From: Pelomonas asaccharophilus_A
Lineage (GTDB): Bacteria > Pseudomonadota > Gammaproteobacteria > Burkholderiales > Burkholderiaceae_C
NCBI RefSeq assembly: GCF_031458115.1
Contig: NZ_JAVDXV010000001.1
Location: forward strand, 744,001-808,000
Reading direction: 5' to 3'
DNA length: 64,000 nt
Part shown: piece by piece, positions 1 through 7,604 of the stretch
Numbering within the stretch: position 1 is the first letter of the stretch
Layout of the letters: each line of letters starts with the position of its first letter
Translations under genes and position numbers: made by a program
Notes under the pieces: generated by a model
Seen by the model: only the letters and a program-made list of their open reading frames with translations
Told to the model about the DNA's origin: nothing
The model's database searches: none

Positions 1-1
1 G

Positions 2-1387
2 GCCGGCCATGCCCACCGCGACATCCAGACGACCAGCCTCATCATCGACGCCAACGACAAGGTGCGCCTCATCGGCCTGGAAGTGGCCCAGGAGGTGTTC
101 CCGGCAAACGTCGACTTCAACGCCGTCACGCGCCGCGCCGTGCGCGAGTCAGCGGAGGAAGACGTGCTGTGCGTGGGCCTGCTGCTGAACCGCATCCTCA
201 GCGGCAAGCCCGTGCTGGAGGAGAACGACCTGCAGCATGTGGTTCAGCAGATGCAGCCCATAGGCCGCGAGATGGTGCGGCTGGGCTGGGAGACGCCACA
301 CCCCATTCCCGACCCGCTGCGCGCCATTGCCAACCGCGCGACCGACCGCCAGGCCCGCCAGCGCTACCACCTGGCGCGCAGCTTCTGGCGCGCGCTGGAT
401 GGCTGGCGCCAGGCCGCCGCGCAGGACAACGGCGGCCCCATCGTGCTGCTGCTGGACAAGCTGCAGCGCGCCGGCCACCTGCCCACCACCACCACCGGCA
501 TGCACCGCTTCACGGGCGGCTCGGGCCTGGAGTCCCAGCACGCCAGTGCCTTGTCGGAGCTGGTGCTGAAGGACATGGCGCTCAGCCTGGAGCTGGTGCG
601 CCGCGTCAACAACGCACTCAAGCTCAGCGGCCACGTCGGCGAGACGGTGCTGAACATCCAGCGCGCGATCCAGATGATCGGCCTGGACGGCCTGCAGCTG
701 GCCGCCAATGCGCTCAAGCCCTGGCCCGGTCCGCTGCAGCCGGTGGCCGCCGAGATGCTGCGCCAGCTGATGGCGCGCGTGACCAAGGCCTGCCAGGTCG
801 CGCAGTCGCTGCGTCCGGCCGGCTACGACGGCGAGGTGGTGCACCTCATCACGCTGATGCAGAACCTGGGCCGGCTGCTGCTGCAGTACCACTTCCCGGA
901 CGACGCGCAGCAGATCCGCCAGCTGATGGTGCCGCCCGAGCCTACCGAGGAAATGCCCAACCCGCCGGCCATGAGCGAGCAGGCCGCCGCCTATGCGGTG
1001 CTGGGCTGCGACCTGGATGCGCTGGGCGCCGCCGTGGCCCGCCATTGGGGGCTGGGCGACGAATTGATGCAGATGATCCGCCGCCAGCCGCTGGACGGTG
1101 CCGTGCATCCGCCGCGCAGCGATGCCGACACGCTGCGCCTGACCAGCAGCCTGGCCAACGAACTGATGGACGCGTTGGCGCTGCCCGAAGCCAAGCGCCG
1201 CCCCGGCGTGGAGGCCGCCACGCGCCGCTACGCCAAGGCCTTGGGCCTGGGCCTGCGTGAAGTGATGGAGGCGCTCAACCCGGGCGCGCACAAGCCCGGC
1301 CAGGCCGCCCCGGCGCCTGCATCGCCCGCCGCCGCCGCGCCGGGCAGCTCGCTGCGCGAACGCCTGGCTGCCCGTGGCAACTCCTGA
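2..1387 (+). CDS. Pseudokinase-HDOD signalling protein (5' end outside window)
   Basis: The open frame runs off the left edge: from base 2 it already reads AGHAHRDIQTTSLIID, which aligns with a Ser/Thr kinase catalytic loop, so the GTG at 62 is unlikely to be the start. The loop is degenerate: HRDIQTTS has lost the Lys and Asn of HRDLKPxN, and the place of DFG reads GLE. This half is therefore probably a pseudokinase. After the kinase C-lobe comes an HDOD domain (about residues 145-400 of the visible part), a fold that resembles HD phosphohydrolases but usually acts as a protein-interaction module in bacterial signalling. The C-terminal tail is rich in Ala and Pro. The stop overlaps the next gene's start (TGATG), so the two are probably translationally coupled. 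Confidence 0.85.
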   Translation, partial: AGHAHRDIQTTSLIIDANDKVRLIGLEVAQEVFPANVDFNAVTRRAVRESAEEDVLCVGLLLNRILSGKPVLEENDLQHVVQQMQPIGREMVRLGWETPHPIPDPLRAIANRATDRQARQRYHLARSFWRALDGWRQAAAQDNGGPIVLLLDKLQRAGHLPTTTTGMHRFTGGSGLESQHASALSELVLKDMALSLELVRRVNNALKLSGHVGETVLNIQRAIQMIGLDGLQLAANALKPWPGPLQPVAAEMLRQLMARVTKACQVAQSLRPAGYDGEVVHLITLMQNLGRLLLQYHFPDDAQQIRQLMVPPEPTEEMPNPPAMSEQAAAYAVLGCDLDALGAAVARHWGLGDELMQMIRRQPLDGAVHPPRSDADTLRLTSSLANELMDALALPEAKRRPGVEAATRRYAKALGLGLREVMEALNPGAHKPGQAAPAPASPAAAAPGSSLRERLAARGNS

Positions 1388-3789
1388 TGCGGCAGGCCAT
1401 GGCTGACATCCCGCCCCAACTCGGCCGCTTCAAGCTGCTTCAGCAGCTGGGCGAGGGCGCCCAGGCCACGGTCTGGCTGGCCCACGACCCGCTGCTGGAC
1501 CGCGAGGTGGCCGTCAAACTGCTGAAGCCGCAGGCCATAGACGCCAGCGAGCCCGGCACCGTCGACGAATGGCTGCATGAGGCGCGCGCCGTGTCGCGGC
1601 TGACGCATCCCAACATCGTGCCGGTGTTCGAGGCCGACACGCAGGGCGGGCGTTCCTACCTGGTGTTCGAGTACGTCGGCGGCGGCACGCTGAGCCAGCG
1701 CCTGCGCGCCGGCCCCAAGCTGAGCGCCGCCGAGACCGTCACGCTGCTGCTGGGCGTGCTGGACGGCCTGACCGCCGCGCATGCCGCCGGCCTGGTGCAC
1801 CGTGACCTCAAGCCCAGCAACATCCTGCTGGACGCCACCGGCCGCGCGCGCGTGATGGACTTCGGCATCGCGGCCCGCGTGTCGCCGGCCGCCAACGCGC
1901 CGGCACGCATCGTCGGCACGCCCGGCTACATCTCGCCCGAGGCCGCGCGAGGCGCGCCGGCGCATCCGCAGATGGACGTGTTCGCCGCCGCGGTGATGCT
2001 GGCCGAGATGCTGAGCGGCCAGCGCCTGAACCACGACCCCGACCCCTGGCGCGCCATCCAGCGCGTGCAGAGCACCGACCTGGTCTTGCCCTCGGGCCTG
2101 GACGGCGGCGTGGACGACGCGCTGCGCGCCATCGTGCAGCGTGGCCTGGCGCGCGAGCCGTCGGCCCGCTGGCCCAGCGCGCAGGCCATGCGCGACGCGC
2201 TGGCCGGTTGGCTGCGGCCCGTCAGTGAGCCCGACGCCGAAGCGCAGGACGCGCCGGTGCTGGACTTCCTGCTGCGGCGCATGCGCCACAAGAGCGACTT
2301 CCCGGCGCTGTCCGATTCCATCGGTCGCATTCAGCGGCTGACGCAGTCCGAGAACGAGAGCCTGGCCAGCCTGTCCAACGAGATCCTGACCGACGTGGCG
2401 CTGACGCAGAAGCTGCTGCGTTTGGTCAACACGGCGGCCTACCGGCACACGGGCGGCGGAGGCATCAGCACCGTGTCGCGCGCGGTCGCGCTGATCGGCT
2501 TTGCCGGCATCCGCAACCTGGCGCTCAGCCTCGTGCTGCTGGAGCGCATGGAGAACAAGGGCCATGCGCAGCGGCTGCGCGAGGACTTCCTGCGTTCGCT
2601 GATGGCAGCCTCGCTGGCCCGCGAGCTGTGCAGCAACCAGCGCGAGGCCGAAGAGGCTTTCCTCGGCGCGATGCTGCACTACCTCGGCCGTACGCTGACC
2701 GAGTTCTACTTCCCCGAAGAGGCCGACGCGGTGCGCCGCCTTGTCAGCCCCGCGGGCGACGGCGCCGCGCCGATCAGCGAGGCCACCGCTTCGGCACAGG
2801 TGCTGGGCATGAGCTACGAGGCGCTGGGCCTGGGCGTGGCCCGCCAATGGGGCCTGCCCGACACCCTCCAGCGCGCCATGCGCCGGCCCATCGGCGAGCC
2901 GCCCACCAAGCTGATTGATGACGGCGGCGAACGCCAGCGCTGGCTGGCCCGTGCGGCCAACGACATGGCCGACGTCATCCTGCACACGCCGCCCGAGCAG
3001 GCGCATGCCAAGCTGAAGGCGCTGGCCCAGCGTCATGCGCGCTCGCTGGGCATCAACGCCGACACCTTCGAGCAGGCCGCCGACACCGCGCGCCAGCACC
3101 TCGCGCAGATGACGCAGGCGCTGGAGCTGCACTTGCCGCAGAACTCGCGCGCACAGCGCCTGCTGGCACCGCTGACGCCGTCCGTGCACGACTCGCTGAC
3201 CGCACATGAACTGGCGCGCACGCAGGTGCTGGAGCGCCCCGCCGCTGCTGGCGCACAGCCCGAAGCGGTGCAGGCCAGCCAGCTGCTGGCGGCCGGCATC
3301 CAGGAGATCACCGACGCGATGGTCAACGGCGCGCAGCTCAATGGCGTGCTGCGCATGATCCTGGAGACCATCTACCGGGCCCTGGGCCTGCGCCGTGTCG
3401 TGTTCTGCCTGCGCGATGCGCGTGGCCAGGTGCTGACGGGGCGTCTCGGCGTGGGCACGGACGTCGAGCGGCTTCAGACGCAGGTGCGCGTCGACCTGAC
3501 CTGCCAGCCACCCGACCTGATGGCGGCGGTCTGCCTGAAGGGCATGGACACGCTGATCCAGGATGCGCGCGCCGCCAACATCGCCGCGCGTCTGCCAGGC
3601 TGGTTCAAGGGCGAGCTGCAGGCGCAGAGTTTTCTGCTGCTGCCGCTGATGCTGAAGGGCGCGCCGCTGGGTCTCATCTATGCAGACCATGCCGACGCCG
3701 GCGCCGTTCAGCTGGGCGAGAAGGAACTCTCGCTGCTGCGCACGCTGCGCAACCAGGCCGTGATGGCCTTCCGCCAGGCGAGTGGCTGA
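1387..3789 (+). CDS. Ser/Thr protein kinase with HDOD and GAF domains
   Basis: A cytoplasmic signalling protein of 800 residues. An N-terminal Hanks-type kinase domain (about 14-275) has a complete set of motifs: glycine loop LGEGAQATV (21-29), Lys44, HRDLKPSN with Asp140, and DFG at 158-160. It is followed by an HDOD domain (about 290-480), and a GAF-like sensor domain fills roughly 635-795. No transmembrane helix is seen, so the signal is presumably internal and sensed by the GAF domain. It overlaps the preceding pseudokinase-HDOD gene by one base, which suggests the two act together, perhaps as a kinase and pseudokinase partner; that is inference. A second ATG at 1399 is an equally possible start. 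A dispersed repeat begins right after the stop. Confidence 0.9.
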   Translation: MRQAMADIPPQLGRFKLLQQLGEGAQATVWLAHDPLLDREVAVKLLKPQAIDASEPGTVDEWLHEARAVSRLTHPNIVPVFEADTQGGRSYLVFEYVGGGTLSQRLRAGPKLSAAETVTLLLGVLDGLTAAHAAGLVHRDLKPSNILLDATGRARVMDFGIAARVSPAANAPARIVGTPGYISPEAARGAPAHPQMDVFAAAVMLAEMLSGQRLNHDPDPWRAIQRVQSTDLVLPSGLDGGVDDALRAIVQRGLAREPSARWPSAQAMRDALAGWLRPVSEPDAEAQDAPVLDFLLRRMRHKSDFPALSDSIGRIQRLTQSENESLASLSNEILTDVALTQKLLRLVNTAAYRHTGGGGISTVSRAVALIGFAGIRNLALSLVLLERMENKGHAQRLREDFLRSLMAASLARELCSNQREAEEAFLGAMLHYLGRTLTEFYFPEEADAVRRLVSPAGDGAAPISEATASAQVLGMSYEALGLGVARQWGLPDTLQRAMRRPIGEPPTKLIDDGGERQRWLARAANDMADVILHTPPEQAHAKLKALAQRHARSLGINADTFEQAADTARQHLAQMTQALELHLPQNSRAQRLLAPLTPSVHDSLTAHELARTQVLERPAAAGAQPEAVQASQLLAAGIQEITDAMVNGAQLNGVLRMILETIYRALGLRRVVFCLRDARGQVLTGRLGVGTDVERLQTQVRVDLTCQPPDLMAAVCLKGMDTLIQDARAANIAARLPGWFKGELQAQSFLLLPLMLKGAPLGLIYADHADAGAVQLGEKELSLLRTLRNQAVMAFRQASG

Positions 3790-3972
3790 AGCCCCTCGCC
3801 CGGCCGCGCCCCGCTGAACGCGGTGCGTCCGGTCGGTCTTGCAGACCGCGCAGCGGGCCAGCCCGCTGCTCTTCAGCAGGCACAGCCCCCGAGGCGACGG
3901 CGATGCAAGCGGCATCGAGCCGCTTGCACATCGCCAGACGGGCCGGCTTGGGGCGGCCCGGCGCTCGGCCCG
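3790..3972 (+). repeat. Dispersed repeat family A, copy 1
   Basis: This starts immediately after the kinase stop codon with AGCCCCTCG and ends with GGCCCGGCGCTCGGCCC. Three more copies lie at 16442-16560 (+), 36641-36777 (-) and 61567-61705 (-). This copy carries about 46 extra bases in its left half. The core hairpin pairs GCAAGCGGC with GCCGCTTGC. No protein is encoded. Together with the next 190 bases this is the only gene-free stretch above 300 bases besides 39626-40165. Confidence 0.85.
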
Positions 3973-4108
3973 CAAACACACCTACGGGACACGTAGGGCC
4001 AATCCCACACCGCCTGCCGCTGCAGGCTGACCGGTTCCGAGGCCGCAGGCTGACTGGGGCTGCGGAGCCGTTCGCGAATACTGGTTTGGCGTTCCTGAAA
4101 GAACCCGA

Positions 4109-4140
4109 ACCCGGCGCGGTGGTCATCGCCACCACCGGGT
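4109..4140 (+). promoter_or_regulatory. Leader hairpin before lipoprotein gene
   Basis: ACCCGG (4109-4114) pairs with CCGGGT (4135-4140), and GGTGG (4118-4122) pairs with CCACC (4129-4133), around a six-base loop. It ends 22 bases before the start codon of the DUF4398 lipoprotein and there is no T-run, so it is more likely a 5' UTR structure than a terminator. Just upstream are two near-identical 13-mers, GCAGGCTGACCGG and GCAGGCTGACTGG, of unknown role. No convincing -35/-10 pair was seen in 3973-4162. Confidence 0.35.
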
Positions 4141-4162
4141 CATCCAACCACCAGGAGTTCGT

Positions 4163-4531
4163 ATGAATCCGCATTCGATGAAGAAGAGTGGCCGGTTGGC
4201 GCTCGTGGCCTGTGCTGCCCTCGCTTTGGCAGCCTGTGCTTCGGCCCCCGAGCCCAAGGAGCAGATCGCCGTCGCCAATTCGGCCGTCGACCAGGCCACC
4301 GGCAACGCTGCCGAGGCGCCCGCCGAGCTGTCCACGGCCCGCGACAAGCTGGCCCGCGCCAACGCCGCCATGGCCCGCAAGGACTATGTGGAAGCCCGCC
4401 GCCTCGCCGACGAGGCCGCTGCCGATGCGGCGCTGGCCCAGGCCCAGGCGCGCAACGCCCGCTCCAGCCGCGCGCTGGCCGAGGTGCGCGAAAGCATCCA
4501 GCAGCTGCAGGCGCAGCTGAACCGCTCCTGA
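4163..4531 (+). CDS. DUF4398-domain lipoprotein
   Basis: A small envelope lipoprotein of 122 residues. The N-terminus is a lipoprotein signal peptide ending in LAAC, with Cys25 as the lipidated residue. The rest is an Ala-rich, charged alpha-helical stretch, probably coiled coil, typical of DUF4398. An AGGAG lies nine bases before the ATG; a second ATG at 4178 would also keep the signal peptide. It is followed at 30 bases by an OmpA-family lipoprotein whose own N-terminal part resembles this protein, so the pair may be partners at the outer membrane. The molecular role is unknown. Confidence 0.85.
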   Translation: MNPHSMKKSGRLALVACAALALAACASAPEPKEQIAVANSAVDQATGNAAEAPAELSTARDKLARANAAMARKDYVEARRLADEAAADAALAQAQARNARSSRALAEVRESIQQLQAQLNRS

Positions 4532-4560
4532 GCACCCCCCATCATTCGAAAGGACCCGCC

Positions 4561-5487
4561 ATGAACTCCACCACCCGTTTCGCTTCGTCCCTGACCGCCC
4601 TCGCAGCCGCCTGCGCGCTGTTCGCCGGCTGCGCCAGCGCCCCCACCGTGACGCCCGCGCTGCAGGATGCCCGCAGCAATGTGCGCGCCGCCGAGGCCGA
4701 CCCCGCCGTGCTGAAGTACGCGTCGCTGGACGTGAAGAAGGCCGGCGATTCGCTGAAGCGCGCCGAGCAACTGAGCGCTGAACGCGAGGCGCCGGCCGAC
4801 ATCGACTCGGCGGCCTACATCGCGTCCACGCAGGCCCGCACCGCGATGGCCATCGCCAAGGCCGCCAGCGAGGAAGAAGCCATCAAGGCCGCCGAGGCCG
4901 ACCGCGAGCGCGCCCGCGCCGACGCCAATGCGCGCCGCGCCAACGTCGCCCAGGCCCAGGCCGCCAATGCGCAGATCGCCGCGGCCAATGCCAGTGCCGA
5001 CGCCAGCGCCGCACGCCAGCAGGCCGCCGTCGCCCAGGCCGACGCCGCCGTGGCGCAGGCGCAGGCTGCCGAACTGCAGCGCGCACTCGCCGAATTGCAG
5101 GCCAAGCAGACCGACCGCGGCATGCTGGTGACGCTGGGCGACGTGCTGTTCGAGTTCGGCCGCGCCGAAATCAAGCCCGCCGCTGGCGAGGCCATGAACA
5201 AGCTGGCGCAGTACCTGAACCAGCACGCCGACCGCCGCATCCTCATCGAGGGCTTCACCGACAGCGTCGGCAGCGACACGGCCAACCTGACGCTGTCGCA
5301 ACGCCGCTCGCAGGCCGTGGCCGACGCGCTGCGCGCGCGCGGCGTGGACCCCACCCGCATCGCAACGCGTGGCTACGGCGAGGCCTATCCCGTCGCCAGC
5401 AACTCGAGCACGTCGGACCGTGCGCTGAATCGCCGCGTCGAGGTCTACATCTCGAACGACAACCAGCCGGTCCGTGCCCGCGGCTGA
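4561..5487 (+). CDS. OmpA-family lipoprotein with DUF4398-like N-terminus
   Basis: An outer-membrane lipoprotein of 308 residues predicted to bind peptidoglycan. The signal peptide ends in LFAGC (Cys24). Residues 30-185 are a long Ala/Glu/Arg-rich coiled coil with a DUF4398-like start. The OmpA C-terminal domain is at about 190-300 and contains the peptidoglycan-binding signature around GFTDSVGSDTANLTLSQRR and the ending RALNRRVEV. A good Shine-Dalgarno (GAAAGGA) precedes the ATG. It is likely co-transcribed with the lipoprotein gene before it and the small exported protein after it. The family tethers the outer membrane to the cell wall. Confidence 0.9.
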   Translation: MNSTTRFASSLTALAAACALFAGCASAPTVTPALQDARSNVRAAEADPAVLKYASLDVKKAGDSLKRAEQLSAEREAPADIDSAAYIASTQARTAMAIAKAASEEEAIKAAEADRERARADANARRANVAQAQAANAQIAAANASADASAARQQAAVAQADAAVAQAQAAELQRALAELQAKQTDRGMLVTLGDVLFEFGRAEIKPAAGEAMNKLAQYLNQHADRRILIEGFTDSVGSDTANLTLSQRRSQAVADALRARGVDPTRIATRGYGEAYPVASNSSTSDRALNRRVEVYISNDNQPVRARG

Positions 5488-5513
5488 GGCCGCAGCCCCT
5501 GAAGGAGATCGTC

Positions 5514-5915
5514 ATGAACCGATGCCACACCACCGCCTGGCTGGCCGCCGCGCTGCTCGCGCTGAGCGGCGCCGCCCAGGCCGGCAAGACCACCGATCCG
5601 CTGCGCCTGCAGTACGAGCGCGAGAAGGCCGACTGCATGACCGGCAAGAACCAGCAGCCGCGCAACACCTGCCTGAAGGAGGCCGCCGCGGCCTATGCGC
5701 AGGCCCGCCAGGGCAAGCTGATCTCGCCGTCGGACCGCCCCGACCAATGGGCCGCCAACGCCCTGCGGCGCTGCCAGGCCCAGCCGCCCGAAGACCGCGA
5801 GATGTGCGAACGCCGCGTGCGTGAAGGCACGGTGGTAGGTAGTGTGGAGGGGGGCGGTCAGTTGAAGACGCTGACCGTACGCACAACCGACATCCCGAAG
5901 TCGCCGGGCGGCTGA
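5514..5915 (+). CDS. Small exported protein of unknown function
   Basis: 133 residues with a Sec signal peptide (MNRCHTTAWLAAALLALSG, cleavage near AQA-G). The mature part is hydrophilic, with several Cys residues that could form disulfides in the periplasm, a charged central helix rich in Ala and Arg, and a Gly/Pro-rich end. I do not recognise a domain. GAAGGAG is placed seven bases ahead of the ATG. It lies 26 bases behind the OmpA-family gene in the same direction, so an envelope role together with that pair is plausible. Confidence 0.7.
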   Translation: MNRCHTTAWLAAALLALSGAAQAGKTTDPLRLQYEREKADCMTGKNQQPRNTCLKEAAAAYAQARQGKLISPSDRPDQWAANALRRCQAQPPEDREMCERRVREGTVVGSVEGGGQLKTLTVRTTDIPKSPGG

Positions 5916-5935
5916 ACGTGAAAGAGGGGGAGGGT

Positions 5936-6030
5936 GACGAGCCTTACCCCCGGCACTGGTTGCAACGCTTAGGGCTGCTTGGTTCCCCACCTGACCCGGT
6001 TGGGCGCGCTTCCATGCGGGGAGGCCCGTC
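5936..6030 (-). ncRNA. ffs: Signal recognition particle RNA (small 4.5S type)
   Basis: The minus strand holds the universal SRP domain IV hairpin: GGTCAG (5991-5996), a GGAA tetraloop (5983-5986) and AAGCAGCC (5973-5980). The flanking arms CCCCGCATGG and CCAGTGCCGGGGG, and then GGGCC with GGCTC, close the long rod expected of the roughly 100-nt bacterial RNA. It binds Ffh and directs membrane-protein targeting. It sits between a small exported protein gene (+) and a SirB2 gene (-), one gene away from purM/dnaX; SRP RNA near dnaX is also seen in Bacillus. Exact ends are approximate (about 10 nt either side). Confidence 0.88.
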
Positions 6031-6040
6031 AGGCGCCATT

Positions 6041-6430
6041 CTAGGCGATCCCGAAGAAGCTCCGGCTGAACGAGAGATCCATCGCGAGCGCCAGCAGCGC
6101 GAGTGCGGTGAGATAGCCCAGCAGGTGCAGGCGATCCTTGCTCATGGCCCAGTGGCCGCAAGCCATGTAGGCCACCAGCGCCAGTAGCTTGATGGCCAGC
6201 CACATGTCGCGCATCGGGTTGTAGCCGATGAGGTTCCACAGGCTCAACCCGGTGACGACCAGGCAGGCGTTGACCCCAAACACCAGCACCATCAGCCGCA
6301 CATCCTTGGCGATAGCCTGCAACTGCGGCGTGCCGAACTGGAACAGCAGGCCGCGCACGAAGAAGAGGGCCACGCTGCACCAGGCCAGCAGCACATGCCA
6401 CTGGACCATTTCGGAATAGAACCAGGTCAT
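6041..6430 (-). CDS. SirB2 family membrane protein
   Basis: A 129-residue integral membrane protein with four hydrophobic helices and the SirB2-like arrangement: HVLLAWCSVALFFVRG at the start, WLAIKLLALVAYMACG in the middle and a hydrophobic last helix. SirB2 was named for an effect on Salmonella invasion genes, but its biochemical function is not settled; a role linked to small membrane redox or quinone proteins has been suggested. It lies 19 bases downstream of the PurM-type gene on the same strand and just before ffs. Confidence 0.85.
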   Translation of the reverse strand: MTWFYSEMVQWHVLLAWCSVALFFVRGLLFQFGTPQLQAIAKDVRLMVLVFGVNACLVVTGLSLWNLIGYNPMRDMWLAIKLLALVAYMACGHWAMSKDRLHLLGYLTALALLALAMDLSFSRSFFGIA

Positions 6431-6449
6431 GGCTGGCTCTGCGCCGCGG

Positions 6450-7559
6450 TCAGCGAAGCGCCAGGTCGTCTTCGCTGAAGCGGATGTTCAGCGGCTCGAT
6501 CAGCAGCTGCTTCTCGCCGGCCTCGACGGTGCCGGCCACCCAGGCTTGGATGCCGGCTTCACGCGCGACCTGTGCGGTGCGCTCGGCGTCTTCGGCCTTC
6601 ACGAAGATCGCGAAGCCGGCGCCCATGTTCAGCGTCGAATAGGCCTCGCGGTCGTCCTGGCCGGCCTGCTTCTGGATGAATTCCAGCACGGCGGTCTTGG
6701 GCGGCACGGTGTGGATGCGGTAGGTCAGCGCGCTGGGGTGGCGCAGCAGCTTTCGCCAGCCGTGGCCGGTGATGTTGGCGCAGTAGTGCGGCGCGATGCC
6801 GGCCTTCCACAGAGCCTCGGTCACGGGCGAGTAAAGCGCCGTCGGCGCCAGCAGCGCCTCGCCGTACGTCACGCCGGGCTCAATTTCCGTCAGGTAGCCG
6901 TTGGGCAGGCGTTCGGCCAGCTTGCGTGCCAGGCTCAGGCCATTGGCGTGGATGCCGCTGGAGGCCAGCAGCACGATGGCGTCGCCGGCACCCAGCTTGT
7001 CACCGACGGACAGCCGTTCCTTGGGATTGATGAGGCCGGTGCAGGACGCGGCCAGGTCGATGCGGCCGTCCTCGACGATGCCGGCCAGCGCCGGCGTCTC
7101 GCCGCCGCCCCAGGCGACCTGGCAGGTGTCGCAGGCGGCCTTCCAGCCGGCCACCAGCGCCTGCGCGCGCTGCGCGTCGCCGAACCAGTCGCTGCCGCCG
7201 GCGGCCCAATAGGCCTGCACGACCAGCGGCGTGGCGCCGACGGTGATCAGGTCGTTGACGGCCATCGCGATGGTGTCCTGGGCGATGCCGGCAAAGAAGC
7301 TCTTGCCCGTCAGCTTGGCCATCTCGTCGGCCACCAGTGTCTTGGTGCCCAGGCATTCGACGATGGACGCGATGTAGAACGGGCCCACGTCAACGACGTA
7401 GGCGGACTCGCCGCGCGACGCTTTCACCTCGCTGAAGCCGTGCCCGGCCAGGTGGGAGGCCGTGGCCGCTGCGGCGCGCTGGGCGGTGATCTTGAGCGGA
7501 TCGATCAGGTCGTAGTTGACGCCGGCCTGGTCGTAGGTGAGGGGAGCTTGCGAGGTCAT
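6450..7559 (-). CDS. PurM-type AIR synthase, divergent (phosphoribosylformylglycinamidine cyclo-ligase-like)
   Basis: 369 residues of the PurM/AIR-synthase ATP-binding fold. The start YDQAGVNYDLIDP matches the YxDAGVD opening of PurM, and VECLGTKT stands where PurM has DGVGTK. AVNDLITVGATPL and GGGETP are the nucleotide-binding and hinge motifs, and SSGIHANGLSLAR begins the C-terminal domain. PurM closes the imidazole ring of AIR in purine synthesis. This sequence differs a lot from canonical PurM (about 345 residues), including Glu-Cys instead of Thr-Asp before GVGTK, so it could be a paralogue with another substrate. It is divergent from dnaX, with 45 bases between the two starts. Confidence 0.75.
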   Translation of the reverse strand: MTSQAPLTYDQAGVNYDLIDPLKITAQRAAAATASHLAGHGFSEVKASRGESAYVVDVGPFYIASIVECLGTKTLVADEMAKLTGKSFFAGIAQDTIAMAVNDLITVGATPLVVQAYWAAGGSDWFGDAQRAQALVAGWKAACDTCQVAWGGGETPALAGIVEDGRIDLAASCTGLINPKERLSVGDKLGAGDAIVLLASSGIHANGLSLARKLAERLPNGYLTEIEPGVTYGEALLAPTALYSPVTEALWKAGIAPHYCANITGHGWRKLLRHPSALTYRIHTVPPKTAVLEFIQKQAGQDDREAYSTLNMGAGFAIFVKAEDAERTAQVAREAGIQAWVAGTVEAGEKQLLIEPLNIRFSEDDLALR

Positions 7560-7604
7560 GGGCCGGGATTATCCCCGCTGGCCCCGCCCATAGAATTCGC
7601 CTCC

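Noticed and set aside
1228..3981. 917-codon open frame on the minus strand
   Set aside because: It is antisense to the kinase gene and the repeat, rich in Arg/His/Gln, with no domain; a product of high third-position GC.
6429..7604. 392-codon extension upstream of dnaX
   Set aside because: Antisense to purM, and dnaX homologues start at MSYQVLARKYRP.
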